Positions 35,829-45,007 of a DNA stretch of 64,000 nucleotides are shown here, piece after piece; the stretch's first letter is position 1; each line of letters opens with the position of its first letter. The notes beneath the pieces are model-generated. The model was given only the letters and a program-made list of their open reading frames with translations. It was not told the origin of the DNA and ran no database searches. A program made the position numbers and the translations under genes. Source of the stretch: Clostridium thailandense (GTDB lineage Bacteria; Bacillota; Clostridia; Clostridiales; Clostridiaceae); NCBI RefSeq assembly GCF_019207025.1, contig NZ_JAEEGC010000072.1, forward strand, positions 1 through 64,000. The letters run 5' to 3'.

Positions 35829-37382
35829 TTAAATATCAACTTCAACTTTTAAATCTGCGCCAATAACTCCAACTAATTTATGCTCTGAAGTAAATATTGG
35901 CAAGGAAACTGTAACACAAGGACTAGAGGTTATTGCCGATATATATATTTGTGAAACAAAGTTCTTTCCCTTAGAACTCTCTTTAAACCACTGTCTAACA
36001 TTTGCGTTAGCTATACCAGCGTTAGGGTTTGAATATATGAACTTACCTTTTATATCATTCGTCCAAATAGCTTCAATATAAGAATAATTTGATAAGCATT
36101 CATCAAGTATTTTTTTATGGGTTATTTCACTTAATTCTGCCAATTTGTAATTAGAAAGAAGTTCATTTTCTATGAGCTTAATTGTTTCATTACACTGAGT
36201 ATTGATATTCTCCTTATTGGAATCTATAATGTCGCCATCTACTTTTTCTGATACTGCAGTCATAATTTTAGATGCATTTGTGAGAAGATCCTTCATCTTA
36301 TCTAAGTCTTTTATACTGCTCGTCTGTTCTGTTACAGCGGCATAAACTTTATTTACACTATTGTTCATTTCATCAAAATTTTTTTCAAGAACGAAAAATT
36401 CATTATTTATATGATCTATTGCTTTATATTCCTTATCCACTATGTTTGTCATTCCTTCTGTCATAGAAAATACATTATTAAAGGATTTCTTAATTTTATT
36501 TAAAATTTCTTCTATATTTTGAGATAATTGAACACTTTTTTCAACATTTTTTTTATTTGGTCCCATATCATTCACTACAATTTCCATTTGATTTTCTATC
36601 TTGTCAATAAGCTTTGATATTTCAGAGACTGAATTTTGACTACTTTCTGCAAGAGTTCTAATCTCATTAGCAACTACACTAAAACCTCTTCCATGTTCTC
36701 CTGCACGAGCCGCCTCAATTGAAGCATTAAGAGAAAGTAAATTTGTTTGTGTTGCAATATCATTTACAGTATCTAATATTATGCTAATTTGCTTTGAAAT
36801 CTGTTTTAATTCTTCAATACTACTTACAGTTTTATCTGTTGAAGACTTTATTTCTTTAATAGCTGCTACAATTTCTAATATCTCCTTAAGTCCTTTTGAA
36901 ATTATATGTTTTGATTCATCAGACGTAGAGGAAATTTTGCTTGAGGCATTTTTTATATTTTCAAATAAACTTAAAACTTCTTTCATTTCATCTGCTGTAC
37001 TTTTTACTTTTTCATAGCTAGTACTATTTAATTGAGATAGGTCATTTGTTTCATTTGTAAGTTGATTAGCACAGCAAGAAGTTTCTTCCATAGTAAAAGA
37101 AAGCTGTTGAGTTACTGAAGTAATTTGACTTGAAACTACTTGATTTTCAAAAATATCTTTTATTAATCCTTTTCTTAGAGAACTTAATAAGTCAGTTGTT
37201 TTTTTGATGATACCAGTACGTTCTATTCCTTCAAGATTAGAGGAATAATTGCCTTCCATAAATTCAGCTATAACACTATTTATTATCTTTATTCTTCTAT
37301 TCATAAAATAGTTTGTAATCACAACACCTAGTATCAAACCTAATAGTAAATAAAAAACACCAATAAATACACTCCCCACCAC
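35829..37382 (-). CDS. Chemoreceptor with C-terminal Cache-like sensor
   Basis: The 517-residue product starts with GTG at 37382. It has one membrane helix (about residues 5-25) and then the MCP signalling coiled coil with the hairpin tip [20 protein letters not shown] at about residues 215-235. A sensor domain follows at about 415-517 with [31 protein letters not shown] and [20 protein letters not shown], a Cache/PDC pattern. With only one membrane crossing, this sensor would be cytoplasmic, unlike the usual external Cache. Its likely input is an internal or membrane-permeant metabolite. It signals to CheA, which is encoded elsewhere. Confidence 0.9.
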   Translation of the reverse strand: MVGSVFIGVFYLLLGLILGVVITNYFMNRRIKIINSVIAEFMEGNYSSNLEGIERTGIIKKTTDLLSSLRKGLIKDIFENQVVSSQITSVTQQLSFTMEETSCCANQLTNETNDLSQLNSTSYEKVKSTADEMKEVLSLFENIKNASSKISSTSDESKHIISKGLKEILEIVAAIKEIKSSTDKTVSSIEELKQISKQISIILDTVNDIATQTNLLSLNASIEAARAGEHGRGFSVVANEIRTLAESSQNSVSEISKLIDKIENQMEIVVNDMGPNKKNVEKSVQLSQNIEEILNKIKKSFNNVFSMTEGMTNIVDKEYKAIDHINNEFFVLEKNFDEMNNSVNKVYAAVTEQTSSIKDLDKMKDLLTNASKIMTAVSEKVDGDIIDSNKENINTQCNETIKLIENELLSNYKLAELSEITHKKILDECLSNYSYIEAIWTNDIKGKFIYSNPNAGIANANVRQWFKESSKGKNFVSQIYISAITSSPCVTVSLPIFTSEHKLVGVIGADLKVEVDI

Positions 37383-37580
37383 CAGGCACCTTCCTTCGAT
37401 TTGTCAACAAAATAGTTAAAAACTTTATATTTTCTTAAAAATTGTACTTAATTATATCATAATTAATATTTATCTACAAGCATGGTTTAGATAATTCTAA
37501 TAATAATTGCACCGTAAAAGATTCTGTTAATTCTGCAAAACAACAACTATATACTTATCAAGACCAGAGTATAAAAATAA

Positions 37581-37619
37581 AAAAATCCTATATTCATTAA
37601 AATATCATAGGATTTTTTT
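37581..37619. terminator. Bidirectional terminator
   Basis: AAAAAATCCTAT pairs with ATAGGATTTTTT, with an ATATT/AATAT helix in the loop. It lies 16 bases after the stop of the minus-strand YdbC gene. Confidence 0.85.
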
Positions 37620-37634
37620 ATTTTTGTGCATTTA

Positions 37635-37856
37635 TTATAATTCCATCTTATTCAAAATATCTCTTAGTTCTTTTAACTCTTCATTTGTTAAAGTTACTCC
37701 TTTTCCCATCTTTTTATGCTCAGGGTCCCAATCTCTAATATCAAATTTAGGAATTTTATCATTCCAGCTTATTAAAGTTAATTCTTTCTTCCAACCTTTT
37801 GTTGATTCTGAAAGGACTCCTATATTTTCTTTTATTTCATATTTTATATCTGCCAT
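37635..37856 (-). CDS. YdbC/PC4-like DNA-binding protein
   Basis: This 73-residue protein matches the YdbC family, the bacterial counterpart of the PC4 coactivator fold: KYEIKENIGVLSESTKGWKK, then ELTLISWNDKIPKFDIRDWD and the C-terminal helix LTNEELKELRDILNKM. Homologues bind single-stranded DNA as dimers. Start ATG 37856 has AAGGAGA upstream. It sits 75 bp downstream of the AlaX gene on the same strand. Confidence 0.88.
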   Translation of the reverse strand: MADIKYEIKENIGVLSESTKGWKKELTLISWNDKIPKFDIRDWDPEHKKMGKGVTLTNEELKELRDILNKMEL

Positions 37857-37931
37857 ATGTGTATCTCCTTAACTTGCTTTTATATTTGTATAAGTCTATC
37901 TTATGCATAGCTTGAATTAATTTTTTATAAA

Positions 37932-38648
37932 CTATTCTTCCAATTCAACATATATTCTTTTATTGATTTTCCCCTTACTCTTATAGTCCACTATTTTTAT
38001 TTTTCCAACTTCAGCAGTATTTTTCACATGAGTTCCTCCATCCGCCTGAAGGTCTAACCCATCAATCTCAACTGTTCTTATCTCTTTAATTCCTTCTGGC
38101 AAAAGATTTATTTTTGTTCTTATTAGGTCAGGAATTTGAAAAGCTTCTTCTCTCCCTAAAATATTTACCTTAATATTTCTTTTACATCCTACTTCTTTGT
38201 TAACCTTTTCCTCAATTTCCTGTACTAATTCCTTATCAAAGTTTTCAAACTCGAAATCCATTCTCCCTTTAAGACAATCCATATCTCCACCAGTCACTTG
38301 TGCTTTATAATCTCTCCACACAACACCACATAAAATATGCATGGCTGTATGAGTCCTCATTAATTTATATCTATGCTCCCAATCTATTTTTCCAACACAA
38401 GTCTCATTAACTGTAGGAAGTTTTCCATCAATATAATGATATACATCGTTTTCTTTTTTCTTAACTTTTTTAACAACATATGAATCTGTATTTGTTTCCA
38501 ATACTCCTACATCACAGGGTTGACCACCTCCCCCTATATAAAATGCTGTTTTATCTAAAATAACAGCATTTTCAGTCTCATCTACGGCGGCAACTTTGCA
38601 TTCAAATTCTTTTACGTAACTATCCTTTTGAAATATTAATTCAGTCAT
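37932..38648 (-). CDS. Alanyl-tRNA editing protein AlaX
   Basis: The 238-residue protein is a free-standing AlaRS editing domain of the AlaX-M class. The zinc-binding HxxxH is RTHTAMHIL near residue 98, and the second part of the site is LQADGGTHVKNT near residue 207. FYIGGGGQPCDVG of the N-terminal glycine-rich barrel is present. It removes serine or glycine wrongly attached to tRNA-Ala. Start ATG 38648 has AAGGAGG. It is 33 bp downstream of the TrmB-like regulator and likely in its operon. Confidence 0.92.
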   Translation of the reverse strand: MTELIFQKDSYVKEFECKVAAVDETENAVILDKTAFYIGGGGQPCDVGVLETNTDSYVVKKVKKKENDVYHYIDGKLPTVNETCVGKIDWEHRYKLMRTHTAMHILCGVVWRDYKAQVTGGDMDCLKGRMDFEFENFDKELVQEIEEKVNKEVGCKRNIKVNILGREEAFQIPDLIRTKINLLPEGIKEIRTVEIDGLDLQADGGTHVKNTAEVGKIKIVDYKSKGKINKRIYVELEE

Positions 38649-38681
38649 TTCTTATTCCTCCTTAAAATCTATGATAAAAAT

Positions 38682-39515
38682 TTATTTAAAGCTATTAAAC
38701 TCTTCATCTGTATACCCAAAGTATTCTTTCCTTGCATTATCCATAAAATTTTCATATTCTTGTCTTTCATTTTCTTCTAACTTATTAGAATACAGATTTA
38801 CCATTAAATCATGTGAAATATAGTCCTCACTCATATCCACAAAGCCTGCATCTTTTATCCATGTTACTTTACTTTCCTCATTTCTTGATATAACACCATA
38901 TAGCACGTGAATTCCATCAATCGTTACAGTCATATACCGTTCTTTTTTCTCTGAAAGATATCTTTCTATCCTTCTATGACTAACCAACTCCTCAAAAGAA
39001 TTAATCCTGCCAAAATATATGCCTTTAACTACAACACCTCTGTCGATTGCATCTTTTAGAGCTCTCCTTATATCGTTTATTTCTTCCTCCCATATTGAAA
39101 GTGAAATTCTCTTTTTCGCATCTGAGATCAATAAATTCAAAAAATCAATGATACTTTCTCTTCCTTTAATTACAATGAGCTTACTGTCACTTTTTTCTTC
39201 TGAATAAATATTTTTAGTATATTCTTCAATGTTGCTTAGTTTATTATCAAAGCTTTTTTTTAATCTGTTTATAAGCAACTCAGGTTCAAGGGGATAATAT
39301 AAAGTATTTTTTCCATCATTTTGTTCAAATACCAGTTGCTTATTTTTTAAGCTGTCTAATACTTCATATATTCTTGATCTTGGGATTCCCGATTCTTTAC
39401 TTAAAATATATCCATTTACCGGATATTGCCCTAAAAGCTTTAAATATGCCTTTACTTCGTATTCACTTAATCCCAGTGATTTCATATCTTCAATAATTGA
39501 TGCATTGCTATTCAT
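38682..39515 (-). CDS. TrmB family transcriptional regulator
   Basis: The 277-residue protein has an N-terminal TrmB winged helix (residues 5-75: LGLSEYEVKAYLKLLGQYPV, then SGIPRSRIYEVLDSLKNKQL) and a linker coiled coil. The C-terminal phospholipase-D-like effector domain (about 110-245) contains SKLIVIKGRESIIDFLNLL and RISLSIWEEE. TrmB proteins usually sense sugars or metabolites. A striking repeat-rich 57-bp inverted repeat lies about 130 bp upstream (39645-39701). It is first in an apparent operon with AlaX and YdbC. Confidence 0.88.
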   Translation of the reverse strand: MNSNASIIEDMKSLGLSEYEVKAYLKLLGQYPVNGYILSKESGIPRSRIYEVLDSLKNKQLVFEQNDGKNTLYYPLEPELLINRLKKSFDNKLSNIEEYTKNIYSEEKSDSKLIVIKGRESIIDFLNLLISDAKKRISLSIWEEEINDIRRALKDAIDRGVVVKGIYFGRINSFEELVSHRRIERYLSEKKERYMTVTIDGIHVLYGVISRNEESKVTWIKDAGFVDMSEDYISHDLMVNLYSNKLEENERQEYENFMDNARKEYFGYTDEEFNSFK

Positions 39516-39644
39516 CTATTTTCCTCCATAAAACTGCAATTTTATAAAAACAAACATTATATTTTATCTTAATACACGGATTCTTACTGCGTCACTTTTC
39601 CAATAATAATTATCCAAACTTCCAATACTCTTAATTTTTACTAC

Positions 39645-39701
39645 GTAACTACTATAATAACTACTATAATAGTTCATATTAGTAGTTATTATAGTAGTTA
39701 C
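39645..39701. promoter_or_regulatory. 22-bp perfect inverted repeat built from AGTAGTTA units
   Basis: The left arm 39645-39666 and right arm 39680-39701 are perfect complements separated by 13 bases. Each arm itself contains two direct copies of TAACTACTA (complement TAGTAGTTA). Four repeated half-sites upstream of the TrmB gene suggest a multi-subunit operator. The hairpin lacks a following T-run. Confidence 0.65.
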
Positions 39702-39754
39702 TTCTAATTTTGTCAATACAATTAAATATTTTAGCAAAAACTTAAAATTTCAAT

Positions 39755-39786
39755 ATAAAAAGGGCTATAACTTAAGCCCTTTTTAT
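39755..39786. terminator. Terminator of selO
   Basis: ATAAAAAGGGCT pairs perfectly with AGCCCTTTTTAT around an 8-base loop, 58 bases beyond the selO stop. Its symmetry allows use in both directions. Confidence 0.8.
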
Positions 39787-39844
39787 ATAACCGCTATTTC
39801 TAATTTTTATTCTGTATCAGTTAACCAGTCTAATACTTCTATAA

Positions 39845-41320
39845 TTAAGTGCCACAAAAAGTCCTATAAGGACAAGCTGATGGCTCAGGCAGTGTGGCGT
39901 ATTCCATCTGCTCTTGAGAATATGCATATGGATTGGAAATAACCTCAAGAAGTCTTTCCATGACACTGTAATCTCCACGTTTCACCGCAGCTTCCAGTGC
40001 TTCTTCTACTCGATGATTGCGAGGTATTACTGCCGGGTTACTGCTTTTCATTAACTTATGAGAAGAATCTTTTGATTCTTGCTGCCTACCAAGTCTTGCC
40101 TTCCACAACTTATACCACTGAATAAATTCCTCAGTATCAAACATTTCTATATCTGATACTTTATCAACGGTTAATGCCTGAAAGGTGTTAGTATAGTCCG
40201 CTCCATGCTTCTGCATAATATTTAAGAGATTTTCAATAAGTGATTCATCCTGAGATTCTTCATTAAAAATTCCTAATTTTGCTCTCATTCCCGCCAGCCA
40301 ATTGTTATTATACAAATCGGCAAAATCTGAAATAGCATCCTCTGCCATTCTAACCGCTTGATCTTCATTATCATGTAGCAGCGGTAGCAAGGTTTCAGCG
40401 AATCTTGCCAGATTCCATGCAGCAATATTCGGTTGGTTTCCATAAGCATAGCGCCCATGAATGTCAATAGAACTGAACACTGTTGCAGGATCATAGGTAT
40501 CCATAAAGGCGCAAGGACCATAATCAATTGTCTCTCCACTGACAGTCATATTGTCAGTATTCATAACGCCATGAATAAATCCAACCAGCTGCCATTTAGC
40601 AATTAGTTCAGCCTGACGCTTAATCACTTCCTTAAGTAATAGAAGGTACCGATCTTCATCAACTCCAATCCCTATATAATGTCTTTGCAATACATAGTCA
40701 GCAAGAGCCTGAAGTTCCTTCACTGTTCCCCACTGTGCGGCATATTCAAATGTGCCCACACGTATGTGACTGGCAGCTACACGAGTAAGAATTGCACCAG
40801 GCTGTTCCGTTTCACGAACTACCGTCTCACCAGTTTCTACCACAGCTAAGCTTTCAGTAGTAGGTATACCAAGCCCCTTCATGGCTTCACTGATGATATA
40901 TTCGCGAAGCATCGGACCAAGTGACGCTCTGCCATCACCTCCACGAGAGTATGGCGTCCTACCTGAACCCTTAAGCTGAATATCAACTCGTTTACCCTTT
41001 GGAGTGATCTGTTCACCAAGCAGCAGAGCCCGGCCATCTCCAAGCATGGTAAAATGACCAAATTGGTGTCCTGCATAGGCTTGAGCAAGAGGCAAAGCAC
41101 CATCTGGAAGCTGATTACCCGCAAAAACCGACACACCATCATTACTTTGCAGCGCCTGTACGTTCAATCCCAAGGATACTGCTAACTTATTATTTAAAAT
41201 TACTAACCTCGGTTCTCGTATAGGATCTAAACTCTGTCTAGTAAAAAATTTTTTAGGTAAACGGGCATAACTGTTATCCAAATTCCATCCTGTATCTATT
41301 TTTACCTTTGTCTCTGTCAT
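39845..41320 (-). CDS. selO: SelO (YdiU) protein adenylyltransferase
   Basis: From ATG 41320 (AAAGGAG upstream) the protein is 491 residues, full length for SelO, a pseudokinase that AMPylates proteins in redox control. It shows [54 protein letters not shown], the metal-binding [20 protein letters not shown] and the C-terminal TFCGT tail that carries the conserved cysteine. Codon use and base composition are clearly richer in G and C than in the flanking genes, which suggests recent transfer. No partner gene is adjacent. Confidence 0.93.
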   Translation of the reverse strand: MTETKVKIDTGWNLDNSYARLPKKFFTRQSLDPIREPRLVILNNKLAVSLGLNVQALQSNDGVSVFAGNQLPDGALPLAQAYAGHQFGHFTMLGDGRALLLGEQITPKGKRVDIQLKGSGRTPYSRGGDGRASLGPMLREYIISEAMKGLGIPTTESLAVVETGETVVRETEQPGAILTRVAASHIRVGTFEYAAQWGTVKELQALADYVLQRHYIGIGVDEDRYLLLLKEVIKRQAELIAKWQLVGFIHGVMNTDNMTVSGETIDYGPCAFMDTYDPATVFSSIDIHGRYAYGNQPNIAAWNLARFAETLLPLLHDNEDQAVRMAEDAISDFADLYNNNWLAGMRAKLGIFNEESQDESLIENLLNIMQKHGADYTNTFQALTVDKVSDIEMFDTEEFIQWYKLWKARLGRQQESKDSSHKLMKSSNPAVIPRNHRVEEALEAAVKRGDYSVMERLLEVISNPYAYSQEQMEYATLPEPSACPYRTFCGT

Positions 41321-41668
41321 ATTATCTCCTTTCCTACTTGTATTTTTTATTAGCCTTTTCAACAAAATAAGAATCGCAGTTACTTTATAATATTTTTAGT
41401 TATATAATTTATACATAATCGTAAATCAACCCTTTTTAGTGTCTGTTTCTCATAATTTATTATACCTTTTTCTATCATTAATTTTTTGTCCTAAATATAG
41501 TGCAAATAGAGCTAGCTTCAATATTGACTACAAAAGCCTGTGGTTGTAATATACTATTATAAATATTTAACTATTTGTGAAATTCAAAATATCTATAGAA
41601 CATTACAAGTAGGAACTATAAATGTTAACTATTCAATAAAAGTCAGTCAAATATGCTAAAATAAAAAA
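41321..41668. other. Intergenic region upstream of selO
   Basis: AT-rich again, in contrast to selO. No gene, and no hairpin with a T-run, was found. Confidence 0.4.
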
Positions 41669-42508
41669 TTACTTTGTCCAATAAGTAGGTCTAACCAAAA
41701 TTACAGGTAGTTTTGTATCTGAATCACCTTTAGCTGCGTTGATCTGAGCTTGAGTGAGAAATATGCTATTTGTGAGATTAGCTCCACTAAAATCAGCATC
41801 TCTCAAATCAGCTCCAATAAGGTCAGCTCCACTTAAATCGACTCCTCTTAAATTTGCTGCAATAAGACACGCTCCTCTCAAATCTGCACCTCTAAGGTTT
41901 ATTTTCCTCAAGTCCGCACCAAAATAATCTAATCGCCTAGCTTTAGGGTTTCTATTTTTTCCACTACAGGCTTTAGAACGAACCATCTCACTGGTATCTT
42001 TAAGCAGTATATTAACTTTAGTTCGATGTGCTTCCACATCCACCGCTAATAAAGAATCAATATCAAGAAGAGTGAGACGTTCAGTATCATCTAATAATGA
42101 ATTTACCTTATCCTTGATATCTTTATCTTTTTGCAGAGAGACTGCCTGAATAAGGTACCATATAATTTCATGAAGCTGCCTCATAATTAAGAACGCCTCA
42201 AACATTTGTTTAGTAGATTCAGGTGCTTTTCTCCAGTCATGTCCACCAAAAGTAACTTGAGCGACCTTTTGACCAGCACCAAAACAGTCATAAGCCGTAC
42301 AACCTTTAAGCCCCTTATTCCTAAGATTTGTGTGAACAGAACAGGTGAAATCTGATTTTAAGTTTATACAAGGCTTACCAGCATCTTTATTCGTTGGAAA
42401 GCCTTCTGAAGCCGAAAAATACAATGCTACACAGCATAAACCAAAGCATTTTTTACAGTCAACTATCAATTCTCTATTAAGCTTATCTTTATTATATATC
42501 ATATTCAT
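41669..42508 (-). CDS. Pentapeptide-repeat protein with cysteine-rich N-terminal domain
   Basis: The 279-residue protein has two parts. Residues 15-90 hold paired cysteines (CKKCFGLCC, then KPC, FTC, GC and DCFGAG), a likely metal-binding module. From about residue 195 come A(D/N)LRG-type pentapeptide repeats (GADLRKINLRGADLRGACLI and onward) that form a short right-handed beta-helix. Function of this combination is unknown; pentapeptide proteins such as Qnr mimic DNA. Start ATG 42508 or the ATG two codons later both follow GAGGTAA. It stands alone. Confidence 0.88.
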   Translation of the reverse strand: MNMIYNKDKLNRELIVDCKKCFGLCCVALYFSASEGFPTNKDAGKPCINLKSDFTCSVHTNLRNKGLKGCTAYDCFGAGQKVAQVTFGGHDWRKAPESTKQMFEAFLIMRQLHEIIWYLIQAVSLQKDKDIKDKVNSLLDDTERLTLLDIDSLLAVDVEAHRTKVNILLKDTSEMVRSKACSGKNRNPKARRLDYFGADLRKINLRGADLRGACLIAANLRGVDLSGADLIGADLRDADFSGANLTNSIFLTQAQINAAKGDSDTKLPVILVRPTYWTK

Positions 42509-42639
42509 TTACCTCATATTATAAAAATACAAATGATTTTTACTTTTAAACTATATCATGTCTAAATAATTTAGATAATTAGATTTACACATTTTATTGT
42601 ACATAAATGATGGATTAAATAATTTTAGAGTTATTCTTA

Positions 42640-43272
42640 CTAACTTGTAAGTGCAAGCATTTTCTGTTTAAATAATAGATTGAATGCAGCAATTGATCGA
42701 CCCACACCAAGCATAGCTGCTAGAGTTCCTAGTCCGATTCCTATCACCTTTCCAGAAAACAACAAACCCATGGCTACAGTAATAAGAACGCAAGAAATAT
42801 CTACAATATTTTTAGCAAAGCCAAAACCTTTGCTCATTCGCTCTCCTATCACCTGGGTAAAACCATCTGCAGCATTCGGAAGAAGATTCATTTCAACTGA
42901 AATAGCTGCTCCGATTCCTGTAAGTATTATTGCCGCTATAAGCAAAAGCAGCTTCACCATTAAGACATTACAGTTTATTGTTATCATATCATTAAAAATA
43001 TTAATCACCCTGCTGAATATAATACTCATAGGAATCTGCAGCAAATCAAAAGTACGAAACTTTTTTCCGCGAAGCACCATTTGCCCGATTACACACAGTA
43101 TATAAATGCATAAAGTTGCATTTCCTAGATTTATTTTAAAAATATTAGAAATACAATAAGGAATGGAAATTATTGGAGATACTCCTAGCCCAGTCTTTGT
43201 ATTCAATATAATTCCTAATGCAAGTATCAGAAGTCCAATACAATACATTCCCCCCCGATAAAATTCTTTCAT
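42640..43272 (-). CDS. YczE/YitT-like membrane protein
   Basis: The 210-residue product has five or six hydrophobic helices and the pattern of YczE-type proteins: GLLILALGIILNTKTGLGVS at the start, then PYCISNIFKINLGNATLCIY and the later NLLPNAADGFTQVIGER. YczE relatives are of unknown function, though one affects antibiotic synthesis in Bacillus. Start ATG 43272 has GAGGAAG upstream. It is not in an operon with its neighbours. Confidence 0.8.
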   Translation of the reverse strand: MKEFYRGGMYCIGLLILALGIILNTKTGLGVSPIISIPYCISNIFKINLGNATLCIYILCVIGQMVLRGKKFRTFDLLQIPMSIIFSRVINIFNDMITINCNVLMVKLLLLIAAIILTGIGAAISVEMNLLPNAADGFTQVIGERMSKGFGFAKNIVDISCVLITVAMGLLFSGKVIGIGLGTLAAMLGVGRSIAAFNLLFKQKMLALTS

Positions 43273-43459
43273 AGTATCTTCCTCGATTCTTGAATTTATA
43301 TTATTTTTACAACTTTCATATCATATCTAAGTATATTTTTAATCTTAACACCACATTATTTCTTTGTCAAAAATGTTGTTTCTAAACACAATTCCCCAAA
43401 ATCATATATCTTTTGCAATAGAATCTAATAAAGATATATCAATCTCATTTACCAAATAT

Positions 43460-44746
43460 TTAATAATAACAAACAACTGGATTGCCCGCCTCAATATTGT
43501 CGAATATTAACTTTGCTAAATAGTATGGTGAATTTATACAGCCATGAGAACCATTTGTCTTATATATTTTCCCTCCAAACTCATCCCTCCAGCTAGCATC
43601 GTGGATTCCTATTCCTCTGTTAAATGGCATCCAGAAAGCAACAGCTGTGCTGTAATCTTGCCCTTTTAAAGTAGCATTTTTCTCTTTATATTTTAATTTA
43701 TAAATACCTCCTGGCGTCAAATCATTACTACTTGCATTTCCTGTAACAATATCTCCGTGCACTATTAGTAATCCATTTTTATAAAGCCATAGATGTTGTT
43801 TTGTCATATCTATTTCTACATAAGTATTCCCAATATCATTCTTATCATGAGAAAAAGCAGTTTGAATATATGCAGGTTCTTTGGTTATAATTTTTCCTTC
43901 TCTAATTGCTTCATTTAAATTTTGTATTTCTCCAGTAGTATTAATCAACCATCCATAATCACCGCCACTAACATTTATTGCTTTTCCTGAAGTTGTAACA
44001 AAATTTCTTGTATCTCCGATTGTATTATAAGTATTAAATAGTAGGTTTAAATAATTTCTTTCTTTTTCTTTATCAATTATGACCTCAAAATCTTCGTTAA
44101 CTTTAAGCCACTTATTTATTATAGAACCATCTATAAGTTCTTTACGATTTCCAAAAGTATAGGTAATCTTTGAAGATATATATTTATTAAGAATGTTTTT
44201 AATCTCAATAGTTCTTGGAGATTTTGAAGTATATTGTGGATTCACATAACAATTGACTGCCTCCAAATCTATTACAGCTTCCTTCTTAAGTACTGCCTTT
44301 GCTACATTATCATATAAAACATCTTTATTAATCTTGTTTCCACTTACTTCATCTATAATTACATAGCCTTTATCTGTATATTTAAAGCTGGGATTTTTAG
44401 GTTCAACTATATTTCTACTATCAAGACAAGAAAGCTTTTCCATACTTTCTTTCAGCATTTTCTCATTATAAATTAGCGCATCTGTCATTTTTAAATTTTC
44501 TGTATTGAAAAATGCTAAGATCCATTTTAAAGGCCTCTGTTTATCTTTAAAATTCTTATATTCCCCTCCTGAACTATGCTTTAAGGCAATATCAACCGCT
44601 GTAATTTGTTCGCTCTTACCACCACGCTCTTTTAGGTTCAACTTATATTCAAGAATCTCAGTTGACATTTTTTCTTTTACTTCATCTACGGTTTTACCTG
44701 AAATGTTAATATGATTAATTTCAGATCCAAAATAGAAATGATTCAT
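43460..44746 (-). CDS. L,D-transpeptidase (YkuD) with peptidoglycan-binding domain; start region disrupted
   Basis: The protein has a PG_binding_4 domain and a C-terminal YkuD catalytic domain with IGIHDASWRD and SHGCINSP, where the cysteine is the nucleophile. It would form 3-3 cross-links in the cell wall. The first ATG in frame is 44746, but the same frame runs upstream to about 44865 and encodes a membrane anchor, IVIGIISSLCILLIIYLGIS, with no ATG, GTG or TTG. ATG 44853 lies near AAGGAG but in another frame. One extra base in the A6 run (plus-strand T6, 44830-44835) would join them. A rare ACG or ATC start is the other explanation. Confidence 0.85.
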   Translation of the reverse strand: MNHFYFGSEINHINISGKTVDEVKEKMSTEILEYKLNLKERGGKSEQITAVDIALKHSSGGEYKNFKDKQRPLKWILAFFNTENLKMTDALIYNEKMLKESMEKLSCLDSRNIVEPKNPSFKYTDKGYVIIDEVSGNKINKDVLYDNVAKAVLKKEAVIDLEAVNCYVNPQYTSKSPRTIEIKNILNKYISSKITYTFGNRKELIDGSIINKWLKVNEDFEVIIDKEKERNYLNLLFNTYNTIGDTRNFVTTSGKAINVSGGDYGWLINTTGEIQNLNEAIREGKIITKEPAYIQTAFSHDKNDIGNTYVEIDMTKQHLWLYKNGLLIVHGDIVTGNASSNDLTPGGIYKLKYKEKNATLKGQDYSTAVAFWMPFNRGIGIHDASWRDEFGGKIYKTNGSHGCINSPYYLAKLIFDNIEAGNPVVCYY

Positions 44747-44923
44747 AAAATATATTGATATTCCAAGATATATAATAAGTAATATACAAAGAGAACTTAT
44801 AATACCTATAACAATTTTATTGTATTTAATTTTTTCTTTTTCCGTGATATCATCTCCTTGTACTCTCGTAATGTTTTAGATTATAATACTTCACAGTTAT
44901 TTTTCGCAATTAAAGATGTTTAA

Positions 44924-44968
44924 TACAAAAAAACTATCAGTTTTATTTTACAAAACTGATAGTTTTAT
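44924..44968 (-). terminator. Terminator of the six-repeat secreted protein gene
   Basis: AAAACTATCAGTTTT pairs perfectly with AAAACTGATAGTTTT around a 7-base loop and is followed by TTTTTTT on the minus strand. Confidence 0.85.
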
Positions 44969-45007
44969 CTTATTTATTTAAAAAATTATCTTTAATTTTG
45001 TGAAGTT

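Noticed and set aside
40280-41142. Two further minus-strand frames within selO
   Set aside because: They are alternative frames made long by the higher GC of selO and have no start signals.
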